Of a DNA stretch of 64,000 nt, positions 1 to 12,400 are shown piece by piece (the first letter of the stretch is position 1; the number at the start of each line of letters is the position of its first letter). The notes under the pieces are model-generated. The model saw nothing but the letters and a program-made list of their open reading frames with translations. It was not told the origin of the DNA and did not search any database. The stretch is from Fonticula-like sp. SCN 57-25 (taxonomy: Eukaryota > Nucleariida > Rotosphaerida): contig MEDX01000016.1 of NCBI GenBank assembly GCA_001724245.1, positions 16,113 through 80,112 on the forward strand, in the 5' to 3' direction. The translations under genes and the position numbers were made by a program.

Positions 1-110
1 GCCAAAGCATGTGCGCCTCTCTGAATAGGACGCCTAAATTTCCTTTTCCAATTGAGCTTGTATCATCATCATCGTCATCGCTATTATCAATAACATTATA
101 GTTTACATAG

Positions 111-1396
111 TCAGCTTTCCTGACGGTAAAAAGTGTCGAGGAGAGGCTGGACCGTCTTGCGCGTCGCCTTGACATTGCCCTGGTGGTACACGCGGAGCCG
201 TTCGCTGCACGCGCTATGCGCCTCCTTGGCGAGGTTGAGCACCGCCGCGCCTTCAAGATACTCGACGAGGGTGGCGTCCACCGGCTGCTTCGACGGAAAG
301 TACACGACGATCCAGCGGTCAAAATGCGGCTTGTCGACGTACAGCATCGCCATGAGGACATTGAGGCCGTTCTCGACCGCGTACGACTCGAGCTGCGCGG
401 GAAGGTCGCTGTGGCGAGCAAAGAATTGTGCCGGCGAGTACGCGACAGCGGAAATGCCGAGCAGGACGGAAGGAGTAAAGTTCCATGATTTGAAGTCTTT
501 CCGGAGAAGGTCGCGGCACGAAAGAGCGTCAATACTCGTCTTGGCCGTCATCGCGCGCGAAAAGAGCGCGTCCGTGTACGCCTGCGTGCCAATGTCAATG
601 CAAGAGAGAAAGGATCAAAAGCGCACTTTGGCGTCGGGGGCGGCGATGCCGATCACGCCCGTCATTGCGTTGACCATGTCAGTGTCCGCCGCAGTGGTGC
701 GGCCGAGGGCGGGATCGAGGTTGACCGTGTCGAGGAGCACCGCGGGAAGCAAAAGGCGCGCAAGCTCGGCGTCGAGCAATTGGCGCTCACGGGCAAAGCG
801 CGCAATGAGCGTGCTCGCGGAACCGACGGGCTCGATCACGCGCTCGTCAACTGTCGTCTCGAGGTACGCGCGCTCATCGGCATGGTGATCGATGATGGAG
901 CGAACTGAGCGCGCGAGAGACGACTGCGCGCGCGACAGGAGGTTGTGGTCAACAAGCGCGAGGTCAAGGCGGTCGGATTTTGCAAGCCCGGCGAGATCGA
1001 TCGAGTCGGTGAACAGCAGTGCCGAAGTGTCCAACCTATCAAGCAAGGTCAATGTGGGGGTATGCAAGGGATTGCAGAGCGTACCCAAGCTCCTTCATGA
1101 CGAATGTTACTTCGGTGCGCAGCGGGAGGTCCGCCCGCGGGATATTTAGCACGGGCAGCATGGGCGCCGCCTCTCCAGCGTCCCTGCTGGTGACATAGCC
1201 GAGACCGATAGCGCTCACAACAGAGTCGAGATCTGAAACCGAAAGGTGAGCGCGAGGCATCGCTGGGTCGCTCCAATGTCGCACCCGCCGCCTCGTTTCC
1301 GAGCGCGACCGCCACGCGCGCCGTCGCGCCGCCAAGTCCCTGCTGCACCCACTGATGGCACCTGCGCAGGTACGCGTTGACGCCGCGCATCTCCAT
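111..1396 (-). CDS. PPX1: Exopolyphosphatase (PPX1/prune, DHH family)
   Basis: Predicted to remove terminal phosphates from inorganic polyphosphate, with divalent metals in the active site. Exons in transcript order: 1396-1285, 1232-1085, 1035-627, 581-111, giving 379 residues (yeast PPX1 is 397). Splicing restores the family start GNEAADLDS (motif I), then NIPRADLPLRTE, LVDHN (motif II) and IDHHAD (the DHH motif); the C-terminal exon carries the DHHA2 region ending near LLDTFYRQ. Introns of 52, 49 and 45 nt begin gtgcg or gtacg. The ATG at 1396 lies only 14 bases from the first ATG of the divergent PP2C gene, so one of the two starts may be further inside. Family assignment is strong. Prune-type phosphodiesterase activity is an alternative that motifs alone cannot exclude. 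Confidence 0.9.
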
Positions 1397-1410
1397 TGCC
1401 AGATCACGTG

Positions 1411-2585
1411 ATGCTTACAACTGCACCGATGCTGCCGTGGCGGCGCGGTGCTGTACTAGCGGCGCGCCCGCTGCGCCACTGGCCGTCGCGCTGGCTTGCG
1501 CAGGCGCCGACGCGCGCCACGAGCCAGACGCGGTCTTCAGGGAGCATTTTTGAGACGGTTGCGTCGCTCTCACGGTCGCAACGACACTGCGGCCTGATGA
1601 TGCGGTCGGGGCTCACCGGAGCGTCAATAGAAGAAATTTCGCTGACGACGACAATGGCAACCAAGCTGCGGCCGGAACTGGACGCCGAGATTGCGCGGCT
1701 CGTGCCGGGCGGGCTGGGGTCGCGTGGGTTCGGGGAGGATGCCGTTTTTGTGCGGCCGGACGGATTTGGCATCGCTGACGGGATCGGTCACTGGTTGCAG
1801 CCGATTGGATACAATTCGGCACTTTTTTCGCGTCTCTTGATGCACTACGTGGCGGAAATTATTGACGACCACAGCGCCGCGGACGTGAGCTCTGACCGGC
1901 TTGCCGTCGAGATGCTGCAACGGTCATTTGATCGGATCGGCATCCCGGGGGGGAGCAGCACGGCGCTCATAGGGACTTTGCACGACGTGCGCTCTCGTAT
2001 GTTGTTATTAGTGTTTGCTTACGCTGTCCTACTTGCTAGGACACGCTACATGTTGCGAATATCGGCGACTGCAGGCTGATTGTTTGGCGCGACGGTCACA
2101 TCATCTTGCACACTGAAGAGCAGCTGCACGACTTTAACTTTCCCTTTCAACTTGGCGCGAAAAGCAGCGTGCAGCCAAAGGACGCGGCGCTCTCGCACGT
2201 CCAGGTGCAGCCGGGTGACGTCATTGTGTGCGGGTCGGACGGCCTCTTTGACAACCTCTTTGACGACCAAATCTTTGCCGTTGTCGAGCAGGCGCGCAGA
2301 AGGTCGGAGAAGAGCCCGACGCACCGCACCATCCAGCCGCAGCTCGACCCTCAATGTGCGCATAATACTTTTTGGCTCGCGCGTTTCCTAATCAGTGGTG
2401 CCGCAGACGTGTCGGACATGCTCTTTGCGATGGCCAAGGACGTGGCGCAGGACTCGCGGGCAAACAGCCCGTTCGAGCAGCGCTGCGTGGAGAACGGTAT
2501 TTTTTACCGAGGGGGAAAGATGGACGACATTTCTATTATTACCGCCGTCGTCGTCGAGGCCGAGGACAGCCCGGACCGACGCTGA
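1411..2585 (+). CDS. PTC7: PTC7/PPTC7-type PP2C protein phosphatase, probably mitochondrial
   Basis: A metal-dependent Ser/Thr phosphatase of the PTC7 branch; family members act in mitochondria and affect coenzyme Q biosynthesis. Exons 1411-1986, 2040-2355 and 2407-2585 give 356 residues. Visible motifs: FGEDAVF and IADGIGHW (first metal-binding aspartates), GGSSTA, VANIGDCR restored across intron 1, VCGSDGLFDNL, and a C-terminal GGKMDDISII. The second intron is 51 nt and in frame; removing it gives DPQYVSDMLFAMAKDV, which matches the family better than read-through. The first 80 residues are rich in Arg, Ala and Leu with almost no acid, which fits a mitochondrial presequence. An internal ATG at 1654 (MATKLRPEL) would give a 276-residue form and leave room for a promoter. 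Start uncertain, identity firm. Confidence 0.85.
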
Positions 2586-3023
2586 TGCCGCTACGACGGA
2601 AGCTGACGGCGGATGCTGACGTGTGCCTCCCTGTTCCATAACTTTATGTATTATTAGCGCTCTTTGATGTACATTTTTTTATCTAATTGAAGCAAACATC
2701 TGTTTAAACCTCTGTTGAACTCTTGCCACGCGGTCTCGAGCGCCTTCCAGGGGCTTTCGGCCCGGTCCGCGACTTTCGCGGGCTTTTTTATGGTCGAATC
2801 TCAAAGCCAAAGTTGAACCGATGTTTATCGCTGTCCATCAGCCAATCAGAGATGCGATCGGCGGCCGTTCCACAGGCCTGCGGCAGTTTCTCCATGCACC
2901 CCAACATCCCAACGCGCAGCTGATTGGTCCAAATACGAAAGCACGAGGTCGGTATACCTGCGCCAGCTTGCACATTTTCAGCGCCAGTCCCGCGGCCCTT
3001 TCCCCCCACCCGAGACCATCGTG
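2586..3023. other. Intergenic region with desaturase promoter
   Basis: Spacer of 438 bases between the phosphatase stop and the desaturase ATG. The first 150 bases are AT-rich and probably hold the phosphatase 3' end. The rest contains two CCAAT boxes in opposite orientation and short pyrimidine runs. I see no open reading frame with homology and no RNA gene. Confidence 0.6.
2842..2927 (+). promoter_or_regulatory. Pair of inverted CCAAT boxes upstream of the desaturase
   Basis: CCAAT at 2842-2846 and its complement ATTGG at 2923-2927, both with the flanking bases favoured by the HAP/NF-Y complex (CCAATCA type). They lie 97-182 bases before the desaturase ATG. Similar boxes occur before the adenylyl cyclase (55658-55662) and in the last divergent promoter (63697-63701). 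Binding is inferred from the motif only. Confidence 0.45.
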
Positions 3024-4279
3024 ATGCCCCCGAACGCGGCCGAGGCCACCGCTGCGTCGTCGTCGCCGGCGCTGCGCGCCAGCAAGCTGCGCGCCAGCAC
3101 GTCCAAGAAGGATGCCGAGCTTCGTGCGTTTTGCGCTTTTTGTTGACGGTATTGCTGACGACGATGTTATAAACAGGCCAGCCGATCCTCCCCACGCAGG
3201 TGCCGCCGTTCACCCTGTCGGACCTCAAGAACGCCATCCCGGCGCACTGCTTTGAGCCGACGCTCCTAGAGTCGTACTCTCACCTTGCGTGGAACATTGT
3301 CCAGTGCGCCATGCTGGCGGCGGCCTTTGTGTGGCTCGACAGCCGCCTGCCGTGGGCCCTCTGGATCCCGGCGTACCTGCTGTACACGTGGGTGCAGGGT
3401 GTCCTGTTCACGGGCGTGTGGGTCATTGGCCACGAGTGCGGGCACGGTGGCTTTGCCAAGAGCAAGATGGTTAACGATGTCACTGGCTACTTTTTGCACA
3501 CGATGCTGTACGTGCCGTACTTTTCGTGGCAGCGCTCGCACTCGAACCACCACCACTACACCAACAACCTTGCCAAGGACGAAGTCTTTGTTCCCCCGAA
3601 GGCGTGCAAGGAGACTGCTGCCAAGGAGAAGCAGAACCCGTCGCACAAGCGCAACCCGATCGATGTCGTCTTCAACCTCACGCTCATGCTCACCTTTGGC
3701 TGGCCTCTGTACCTGATCAAGAACGCCACCGGCCACGCGTCCGACGAGACCATGTCGCACTTTTTGCCGTCGTCGCCCATCTTCAAGCCCAAGGACTACT
3801 ACAAGGTTGTCTTTAGCACGGCGAGCCTCTTCATGTGGACCGCCGTCCTCGTGTACCTCGGCACCTTTGTCGGCCACCTCCAGCTCTTCAAGCTGTACGT
3901 CCCTGCGCTTTTCGTCAACAACGCGTACCTCGTCGCCATCACCTTTTTGCAGCACACCGACTCGAAGCTGCCCCACTACGATGACGAGGACTGGACGTGG
4001 CTCCGCGGCGCCCTCTGCACCGTCGACCGCACCATGGGCCGCTGGCTCGACACCAAGCTCCACTACATCCACTCGACGCACGTGTGCCACCACGTCTTTT
4101 CGCGCATTCCCTTTTACCGCGCCGAGGAGGCCACCCGCGCCATGATCCCCGTGCTCGGCGAGTACTACATCAAGGATGACTCGAGCTTCCTCAAGACGCT
4201 CTACCTCAACTTCCGCGACTGCAACTACCTCCAGGACACCAAGGGTGTTGCGTGGTGGCTCGAGGCGCTCAGCGATTAG
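3024..4279 (+). CDS. FAD2: Delta-12 (FAD2-type) fatty acid desaturase
   Basis: Membrane di-iron desaturase expected to put a second double bond into oleoyl chains on ER phospholipid, making linoleate. Exons 3024-3123 and 3177-4279 encode 400 residues, the usual size. Three histidine boxes are intact: HECGHGG near residue 117, HSNHHHY near 152 and HVCHH near 326, with four hydrophobic spans between them in the standard layout. The N-terminal exon (MPPNAAEATAA) is Ala/Ser-rich and joins by a 53-nt gtgcg...cag intron to RQPILPTQVPPFTLSDLKNAIP, the conserved entry of plant and fungal delta-12 enzymes. An omega-3 desaturase is the main alternative, since the two are close paralogues. No cytochrome b5 fusion is present. 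Confidence 0.92.
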
Positions 4280-4550
4280 ACGGCGTGTTTCTTTTGATGC
4301 GCCTCGTTGCGCCTTGTTACCCACGCAGCTGATGCGTGCGCGAGCCGCCACACTGTCTGCATCTTTCCTTGCTTGAAGGACAGACTCGCTATATTGAGTT
4401 TCTTATTTCTTCCATAATGTTTCGTCTCTGTATTCTGCATAATATACTCATCCTTTTACCGTGTATTGACACTGTGGCGCCTCTATTGTCTGATATCGTA
4501 CACCCATCCATGCATGCAAACAACGCACAAAAATAAACGAAAGCAAATAA

Positions 4551-5366
4551 TCAATAGCCCGAGTAGGCGACCGGCATCGGGGACGAGAGCGCCGACGCGT
4601 AGTTTGAGGGCGACGTCAATGTCGACGCGTAGTTTGAGGGCGACGACATGGCCGAAGCAAAGTACTGCGACATTTCGCCGTCGTCAAAGCTGCGCTCGTC
4701 CGCGTCCTGGTCGTCTGAAAACTCGTCCGCAGAGACAAAGTCGGCCTCGTTAATTGCCACCGACGACCGCGTTTCGGGCGCCCGCATGTTGGATACCGTG
4801 GGCGCCTCATACCCGCCAAAGGTGGGCGACGATAGGAGGGAGCGGCGCTCCTCGGATTGCGCTGCCGGCTTGCCGCGCGTGAGCATCAGCAGGAAAACGA
4901 GCTCTAGTATTGAAAGAGCGAAAAAGACGACGAAAATGACCACTTCCATGTCGGTGGTAAAGTCGAACAGAGCGGTCTTGATTACAATCACCAGCACGTA
5001 GATCACGTTGATGATCTAAACGGCGAGCGTTAGACGAGAGATGGGAGGCGGAGCACGCGCGGGCGCACCAAACCGTCTCGAAACTTGAACCATTTTGCAA
5101 GGAGCACAACTAGAATAATTTTAAAGCCTCCCGCGATCTGAAAGGAGTGGTTGGTCAGCGCCCGAACCTCACGCACACTCGTCATCGGGTCGTACAAAGA
5201 TATCAAACTGCGACGTTGTAGGGGTGTAGCTGTAGATTTGCTCGTCCAAATATGCTTCAAGCGACATGTCCCCTTTCCCCATAAAGTAGACGAGTATCTG
5301 CACGCCCAGCAGGCCGAGTTCCAGCCCAGCCAGTAGCCTGCTCCGGCTGTTTGTGTGCTGCTCCAT
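4551..5366 (-). CDS. Small multi-span membrane protein, unknown function
   Basis: Not recognised. Exons in order 5366-5196, 5137-5069, 5015-4551 give 234 residues. Hydrophobic segments: one in exon 1 (LLAGLELGLLGVQILVYFM), one covering exon 2 (GGFKIILVVLLAKWF), and two at the start of exon 3 (VIYVLVIVI and VVIFVVFFALSILELVFLL), so about four spans, followed by a cytosolic-looking acidic tail. The loop after span 1 reads EQIYSYTPTTSQFDIF. The tail holds two direct copies of SPSNYAS near the C terminus, with a third degenerate one. The ATG at 5366 faces the Tad3 ATG 71 bases away, implying a shared promoter. Both introns (58 and 53 nt) have the local donor consensus. An in-frame upstream ATG near 5420 would add about 18 residues. 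Confidence 0.7.
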
Positions 5367-5437
5367 CCCCGCCTTCCGTCTCCTGACCCAACAAGGTTGT
5401 CGCAAGTGCTGACAGCGCATTTGGTCCGTGCGCCGCC

Positions 5438-6350
5438 ATGACCGGAGGCGACCGGGCGTTCCGGAGGTTCCTGACCGCGCCTGAGCGGCAGTCGCTAGAG
5501 ACAATGACGGTGCTTACGACGAGGGTGCAGCCGGTAGATGCGCAGCGTGTTGTAAAGTGCGGTCGCCTTTCGTGTTTGTCGCCGAGACTGATGCGCCTGC
5601 AGGATGATGGGGACGTTGGAGCCGCTCGAAGAGTGCAGCCACCTCAAGCGCATTCGCAGGCGGCAAATCCCGGGCGAGTCTGAAGCTATTCTAGATGTAA
5701 TTTTAACGTTAAAGGGCGAGAGTGGGTATGATCGGGCCTCGGCGCTCATGCGCGAGCTGGGCCTGACGGGATCGGTCGAGGAGGTTGAAGTGTCGGCGCG
5801 TGCGCCGGTCCTTCGCGCTCAATACGATATCTGGAACCCCCTCTGGCCCCTCGTTTTCCACGACGTGCGAAAGGGCCTGCCGGATCTGCAAGCAGACGAT
5901 GCCGCCTCAATAGCCTTTATGGAGCAAGCCCGCCAGCATGCGCGTGAATGTCGGGGGTCCGTGTCGTCGGGGGCGGTGCTTGTGGACCCAATAAATGGGC
6001 GCGTCGTTTGCGGCGCAGCGGACGGCCGGGACGACCACCCGCTTCACCACGCGGTCATGCAGTGCCTGGACGCCAAGGCGCGCATCGACCGCTCTTCGAC
6101 CGAGCCCAAATCAAAGCGCAAGCTACCCGACCAGGACGGCAGCGGGTACCTCTGCAACGGCCTCGACATGTACGTTACGCGGGAGCCGTGCGTTATGTGC
6201 AGCATGGCGCTTGTGCACTCGAGGATTCGGTGCGTCTACATTGACAGCCGCAATGAGCAATTTGGCGGGCTCGTCAGCTTGTTCAATGTCGCGGAGCAAA
6301 AGGGACTTAACCACCATTTCGATGTGTTTTACCTGAACCACACCGACTAA
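5438..6350 (+). CDS. TAD3: tRNA adenosine deaminase subunit 3 (ADAT3/Tad3)
   Basis: Structural partner of the catalytic ADAT2/Tad2 subunit; the pair converts A34 of anticodons to inosine. Exons 5438-5556 and 5603-6350 encode 288 residues. The 46-nt intron removal yields TRVQPVDAQRVVKMMGTL followed by CSHLKRIRR, the order found in the N-terminal tRNA-binding domain of human ADAT3. The deaminase domain has HHAVM in place of the catalytic HAE, which is the hallmark of the inactive subunit, then YVTREPCVMCSMALVHSR with both zinc cysteines and GLNHHFDVFY at the end. A lysine-rich insert (EPKSKRKLPDQDG) lies between the zinc ligands, as in other ADAT3 proteins. Essential in known organisms. Confidence 0.93.
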
Positions 6351-6387
6351 TTACCATTCCTCAATGACTTGTTGTACTACCAGCTCT

Positions 6388-6399
6388 ATAAATATATAC
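6388..6399 (+). promoter_or_regulatory. TATA box of the spastizin-like gene
   Basis: TATAAATATATA about 100 bases upstream of the ATG at 6491 and within 40 bases after the Tad3 stop codon. Spacing suits a TATA element with a short 5' leader. Motif-based call only. Confidence 0.5.
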
Positions 6400-6490
6400 A
6401 AATTTTGTCGCCATTGCGTTCTAATAATTTGCCGCGGTGCGGTGTTTTGTTTCGAATCAGTCTGGGGTGGAATCAGATCTAGACTGGACA

Positions 6491-9400
6491 ATGGACGCCA
6501 GCGCGCCGATGGTACGCCGCGGCCATCCCGCCAGCCCCTTACAGTTGAGCGCTAACGCGGCCACTCAGCCGGCTGCATCGACGTCGCACTTTCCATTTCT
6601 CAGCCAGAATGAGTCAAAGTTTCTTCGTCTCGTTCACAACTACCTTGCTCTAGGGCAATGGGAGCTGGCTGCCAGCGGGATGCGGCAGCTTGCGCGCGAT
6701 CCCGTGATCAGGCCCAAGGTACTAGAGCTGCTTATGCAGATCATCACGCACGGCCCGCGCTCGGACTGGATCGCGTCGCCGACAGTGCCGACACCGGCTC
6801 ACATCCAGTGGCTGGCGGTCATCGAGTACCGCTCTCTTGCCGCTTCGGTTCGTTTGCCCGCGCCATGTTACAGGGGTGGTCTAATCGAACTGTCGCAGGA
6901 TCAAAAGCGGTTATCGCAGCTGACAAAGGAGACTACCGAAGACCTAGAGTTCCGTCTTTTGGTTGATACAGTTTTTTCTTCTAATTTGCTGGCGGCGTCG
7001 CCGAGCATGTCTGGGACGATTCCCAAGAACATGCGCGACCTCCTCAACGACATTTACCAGTACCGCGCGCGCATTCTGAACCTTTCCGAGCCGTCCGAGG
7101 GGCGCTCGGCTTCTGAAAAGCGCCCGCACAACGAGCTGTCGGAAGACACGCTACGGCACATTGCCTTTGTTCTGCAGCAGCAGCCCTTGCTCGGTGCGCA
7201 TGGAACTCCTGACCCCTTCTTGCCACTCACCATGAATCACAGTGAGCATTTTGATAGACCACCTTTCTTCCACTGTTGCTACTTTTGCCAAGACGACAGA
7301 GGCACTTCAGCGCATATACGTGGACGCCATTGGCGAGCACCTCGTTGGCCTCCGCGTCGACGACGCGCTCAAGCTGGTCCACTTTCTCAATGTGACGCCG
7401 GAAATGACCGAAATTCCGCTGCGCGAGCTCTTTGAGGCGCTTGTCCTGCTCTCGGGCCCCGCCGCTTTCCGCCGGCCAAAGTCGAACCGCTTCCTGCCGG
7501 GCGATCCTGGCGCGACTATCCAGCCGGCGCTCGAGCGCTCGCGGCTGTACGAGGCGCTCCTTCGCACCGACTCGCCGTTCCTGCTTGCCCTCTTTGCGAG
7601 CCTCGAAAACAGCCTTCAGGTGCGTTTTATTTTCGTTGTTTTATATGCTTATGGTCGCGTGCAGGCAAGCCGGGCGGACGCTGTTCTTCCCGCCGCATAC
7701 GACCTCATTGCGAACGACGGCGGTGCGCTGCGCATTGCATATATTTTGCTTCTGACATATGCTATAGATATTCTCGCGTCGTTCTGGAGCGAATTTGGCC
7801 TGCATTCGATTGGAAAGGGGTTCCATTTCATCGATTTTGTGATCACAAAAGGCACTGAGCTTGCGCAAAAGGGCGACATGGAGCACCTCGCGCGCCTGGT
7901 GCGTCCCTTCCCGCAGCTGCGCCCGCTTGTGCTGCTGGCTAGCTGGCGGAGCTGCGAAGAGGACCCCGTTCAAGCGGACCGCCTCCTGGCCGTGCTGTGG
8001 GACGAGGCGCAGGTGTCGAGCCTGAGCGACCCCGATGTCCGCATTGCGTGCCAGCGCCTCGTTCACGGGCAGCGCGTTGCAAAGTGGTGCATTGCGCGCA
8101 TCGCCGCTGACCACGAGGCCGTCGGAACGCCCGCCGTGCCCGACGCGAGCATCGTCGAGAGCCTGCGCGAGCGCTCGGCGCTCCACGTGCTTGAGGGGAG
8201 GCTGTCGCGCATCGACGAGAACGAGCTCATGGAGCTGCTTCAGTCGACGCCCATCGCGGCCGGCGACACAGAGGTGCGCAACTCAATATTATTTTGCTTG
8301 TGGCTCACATGGCAAACAGGGAGCTGATGCCGCTGCGCGTGACGTCATGCTTTTCCGCTCGTTTATTGCGATCCGCGCCGCGCTTTCGCTTATCGCACCC
8401 GGCGACGGCGCCGCGTCAGCGTTTGGGAACGCGTCCCGGCGGCGCACGATGAGCTTCCACGCTGCATCGACGCGTGTCGCGCTTCCCACGTCATCGGTCC
8501 TCGCCGACCTTGACCGCGGCGTGCGGCACATTGAGGCGCACATTGCGGGCATCGCGTCGGCCTCCTTCCGCGTCAGCCTGCTCGAGGTGCTCTTTGCGCT
8601 ACTGTTCCTTAAGCGCAGCGATGCCAAGGCGGCCGCCGCGCCTGACGACGAGCGCGCCGAGCTGCCCGCCTTTTTTGCGCGCACAATCGTGTTTGAGCGC
8701 CTCGTCACACTGTTGCAGGACGCATTGGGCGCAGTGGAAACACAGGGCGTGGAGGCACGCGTCAAGCGCCTTAGCGGGCTGCTCAGCGAGGTCCAGTGGC
8801 GCTACAAGATCATTTCCGGCGACAGCGTACGGAAAGGGAATAGGTTGCCATTGTTTAACGCTTTTATAGGCTTTGCCGCACCGCCCCGACTACCTGGCGC
8901 ACCTTATTTCGTCGCCGAAGGCGCTCCTGACGCAGTGCCTCCGCGACGGCGACTTTGCGCGGTGCTACGAGATCATTGACCACTTTAACCTTGACGAGCA
9001 GGTCAGGCGGGACGTTTCCCTCTGCAAGGCCATTGAGCACCTCGAGGAGCAGCTCAAGGTCCTTCCTGCGTACGCCTCGTTGGATAAAGTGCCTTCTTGT
9101 TTGCTGACATACGCTTAAATTAGGTCTGGCGTGGTTGATTGGAAGTCGTTCCCGCCGATGGACCCGCTTGACGCCTCTGCCGTCTGCCTCGACTTTGCCA
9201 TGACATCGACTCCCCAGTTTGGCGTTGCAAAGCAGTTTCTCGAGCGCGCCGCTTCGCAGCTCGAGTCGTTCACGTCCAACACGCCCGACAGCCCCGTGGC
9301 GTCGAGCGCCGAGCGCTACGACAAGTTTGCCCAAAACACGAATGTGTACAAGCGCTTGCGCCTGCTGGCGGACTCTGTTGCTGCCGCCGAGTCGGCCACG

Positions 9401-12400
9401 GTGACGCCCAGCTTCATTGAGGGCGCCCTCGCTGAGGTGTCGTTCCGCGACATTGTCGCTGGTCCGTACCCGCTGCCGGCCGACCAGCACGCGCTTCAGG
9501 CCTACCTGACCAATGATCGTGCGTCATATATTGTTTTTTCTGCATTGTCTAACAAATTCCTGTAGTTCGCGTCCAGCAGGTGCTCTCGCGTCTGCAGTCG
9601 CTCTGCGACTCGCTGTTTTACCCGCGCGATGATCGCTCTGCGCCTTCCGCGCCGCAGCTGAAAGAGTCGCTCGAGGCTGCGCTTGCGGACCTCGAGCAGG
9701 ACAACAAGACGCACCCGGTGGCGCTGCTCGTCGCGTTTGTGCGGCAGCTGCTCTCTGAGATGGAGGCGCTGTCGCGCGACGCGGACGGCCGCGTCCTCGC
9801 GGAGGTGCTCAAAGACGGTCCGACAAGGGCGCTCACGCGGCTTGTCTTTGAAGGCAAGGGATACGCGGCGGCAGAGCAATACGGTACGAAGCTGCGGACG
9901 GACATGACGAAATCTGACGCTGCTCCGCCTTTAGCATCGCGCCTGAACATTGACATTGTGTCGATTATTGTGCGCGCGTGCTCGACCAAGCCCGCGCTGG
10001 CAGGGCCGGCGGCGGAACCCGCGCAGCCCTCGACGCCCATCCACGCTATGCTCGGCGAGATGCTGGCGGCCCTCGCACTGAATGTTATTGGTAGCTCAGA
10101 GATGGACGAGGAGGACGCGTGGATGTGCGCGCCTCACGAGGCCATCCTTGACGCAGGCAACGCGACCGAGATGAAGGCGGTTGTGGCGGCGTGCGAGGAA
10201 GCAGTTGCCGCGGCCGAGGTACCCCGCCTGCCGTTGCAGGAGCGGCTCGCGTTCCTGCTTAACTTGCACAACCTGATGATGCTGCGCGCGGCGGTGACAA
10301 GCGACTTGCCCGCTGGTACGTTCTTTGACGATTCTTGTTTTAATTATCTGACTCCTTTTCAGTCGAGTCGCTTGATGGCCTGAATGGTCACAGGGAGCGC
10401 GTCAGCATGGTGGTCGGCGACCTTGGCAAGGTGACCGCTCACGACATTGCAAAGATGGCGGCGGAGACTGCGCGCGGTGCGTCCAATATTTAGCGTGCCG
10501 CGTGTGCTGATATGTCGCTTGTAGGTCTGGAAAAGGAGAAAACGAGCATTCCGCTTGCCGCCCTGCTGCAGTTTGGTCTTGCGTGGTGCACCGAGAGCGT
10601 CGGGACGGTCATGGTGTTTAACGCCGAGAATCTTGTGGCCGACCTCGAGTCCCTTGTCGACCGCCTCGTGCTCGACGAGGTCGTCGTTCTGGTGCGCTGA
10701 GCTTGTTTGCCGACGCATTATCTTACATTTTGTTTAGGATGACTCGGTTGAGGTCCCCGAGGCACTTTTGTTTGCCCTTGGTCACTCTGACGCGCCTCGC
10801 GGCGATTCCGAGGTGCTTCAGCTGATTGGCTCGCGCCTTTCCAAGGACCTTTCTGACCGCTCCGTGTCGGTCCTGCCGCTGTCGTGGTCGCCGCTTGTGC
10901 GCCTTCCGTCCGCGCTGCGCCACCTGTCGTCCATTTGCCGCACTGGCACCCCTCCCGCCAGCACGCCGTCAAAGGCGTCCCCGCGGCTGACGTCGTACAA
11001 GCTGACCGAGGATGTGCTCGAGTACGTGCAGGCGCACTCCCCGTCGATGGGCGCGCTGCTGTGCCTTGCACACGCGCCTGGCGGCTCGCTCGCCAGCGGT
11101 ACGTCGTACGTCGAGCATGCTCTTTCACAGACGAGCGCCGCTGCGCCATCGCTGCGCCGCCTCATCGAGCTGCGTGCGCGCGCCATCCGCGACTACGCCG
11201 TCAACGTCATTGGCGGCGGGCAGGGCGCCGACGCCGCCGCCAGTGAGGAGCCGGCCGCGACGCTGCGCCAGACCGACCGCAACGCGTCGCACGTGTCGCT
11301 CGCGTCGCTCGAGGCGGCGGCAGCGGCGGGGTCTTCTACTTCGTCGTCGCCGGCCATGGCGGCTCTGCAGCTTCAGACGTCGCCCTCGACCGCGTCGCTC
11401 TTTAGCAACGAGGCGGCGGGTCCCACGTGGGTGCCCGACAAGAGCTACTGGCAGTACGACAATGACGTGCCCACATGCATGTTGTGCGACGCCAAGTTTT
11501 CGCTCTTTAACCGCCGCCACCACTGCCGCGCGTGCGGCAAGGTCGTCTGCAACGACTGCTCGCCGTTCCGCAGCGTCGTGCCGGGGCTCGAAGGTGAGGG
11601 CCCGCAGCGCGTGTGCCGCGTGTGCAACGGTTCGATTGCGAGTGGCGCGGGGCAGAAGCCGCCGGCGCCGCCCGCGCAGCAGCCACAGCAGCCGCAGCAG
11701 GTTGCCTCGGCGCCGTCCGTCCCGCCATCACCCAAAAAGGCCGAGACGAAGCGCTCAAAGCAGCCGCCAGCCCCCGCGGCTCCGGCGCCGCCGCCCTTTG
11801 TGTGGCAAGAGCACATTTCAGACATTGTTTCGATCTTGCCGAACGTTCTTGATGTCGAGATGACGCACGCCGACTCTGAGGTGATTTACAACCGCATCTT
11901 CCAGTCGCTTCTGTCGTCCAACAAGCCCGCAGAAGCGCTGAAGCTTGCTGACCGTCACCTTTCGTCGCCGCCGCCCGACAGCCTTCTTGTTGACCTTGCT
12001 GACAAGCAGCCGCGCGCCGCCTCGCCGTACCTTGTGCGCATCCGCGACAAGCAGGTGCTTGGCGGCCTCGTGCTGCAGTGGCTGCCCGTGTGGCCGCTCG
12101 AAGTGTGCGTCGACCTTCTGTTCCTCTGCCGCTGCCACCCCTCGGACGATGCCGAGCAGAACGCCGAGATCGAGCGCACCTACCAGCGCTTCAAACTCTT
12201 TGGCGAGATTCTTCGGCTGGACGCGACGTGGAAGCAGTGGCGCGACCTCGAGATGGCGTGTAAGGAAGACCCCGAGCTCGTCATCCGCGACTTTCTCGCG
12301 CGGACGCAGCGATTCGACCTCGCGATGGACCTGCGCGTCGCGCTCAACCTGCCGAGCAGCCTCGTGCGGGAGATTGACAGCAGCCACCTCGAGCGCCTTC

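Noticed and set aside
1-110. TCATCATCATCG simple repeat and possible end of another gene at the left edge
   Set aside because: Only a short trinucleotide run in AT-rich sequence; no coding or RNA feature supportable.
2356-2406. Read-through of the PTC7-like gene without a second intron
   Set aside because: The in-frame segment reads as non-family sequence and has a gtgcg donor and cag acceptor 51 nt apart; removing it restores alignment to PPTC7.
3266-4351. 361-codon open frame on the minus strand, antisense to the desaturase
   Set aside because: It is low-complexity Arg/Val/Glu sequence produced by the GC-biased third positions of the desaturase codons; it has no domain, and the sense gene is certain.
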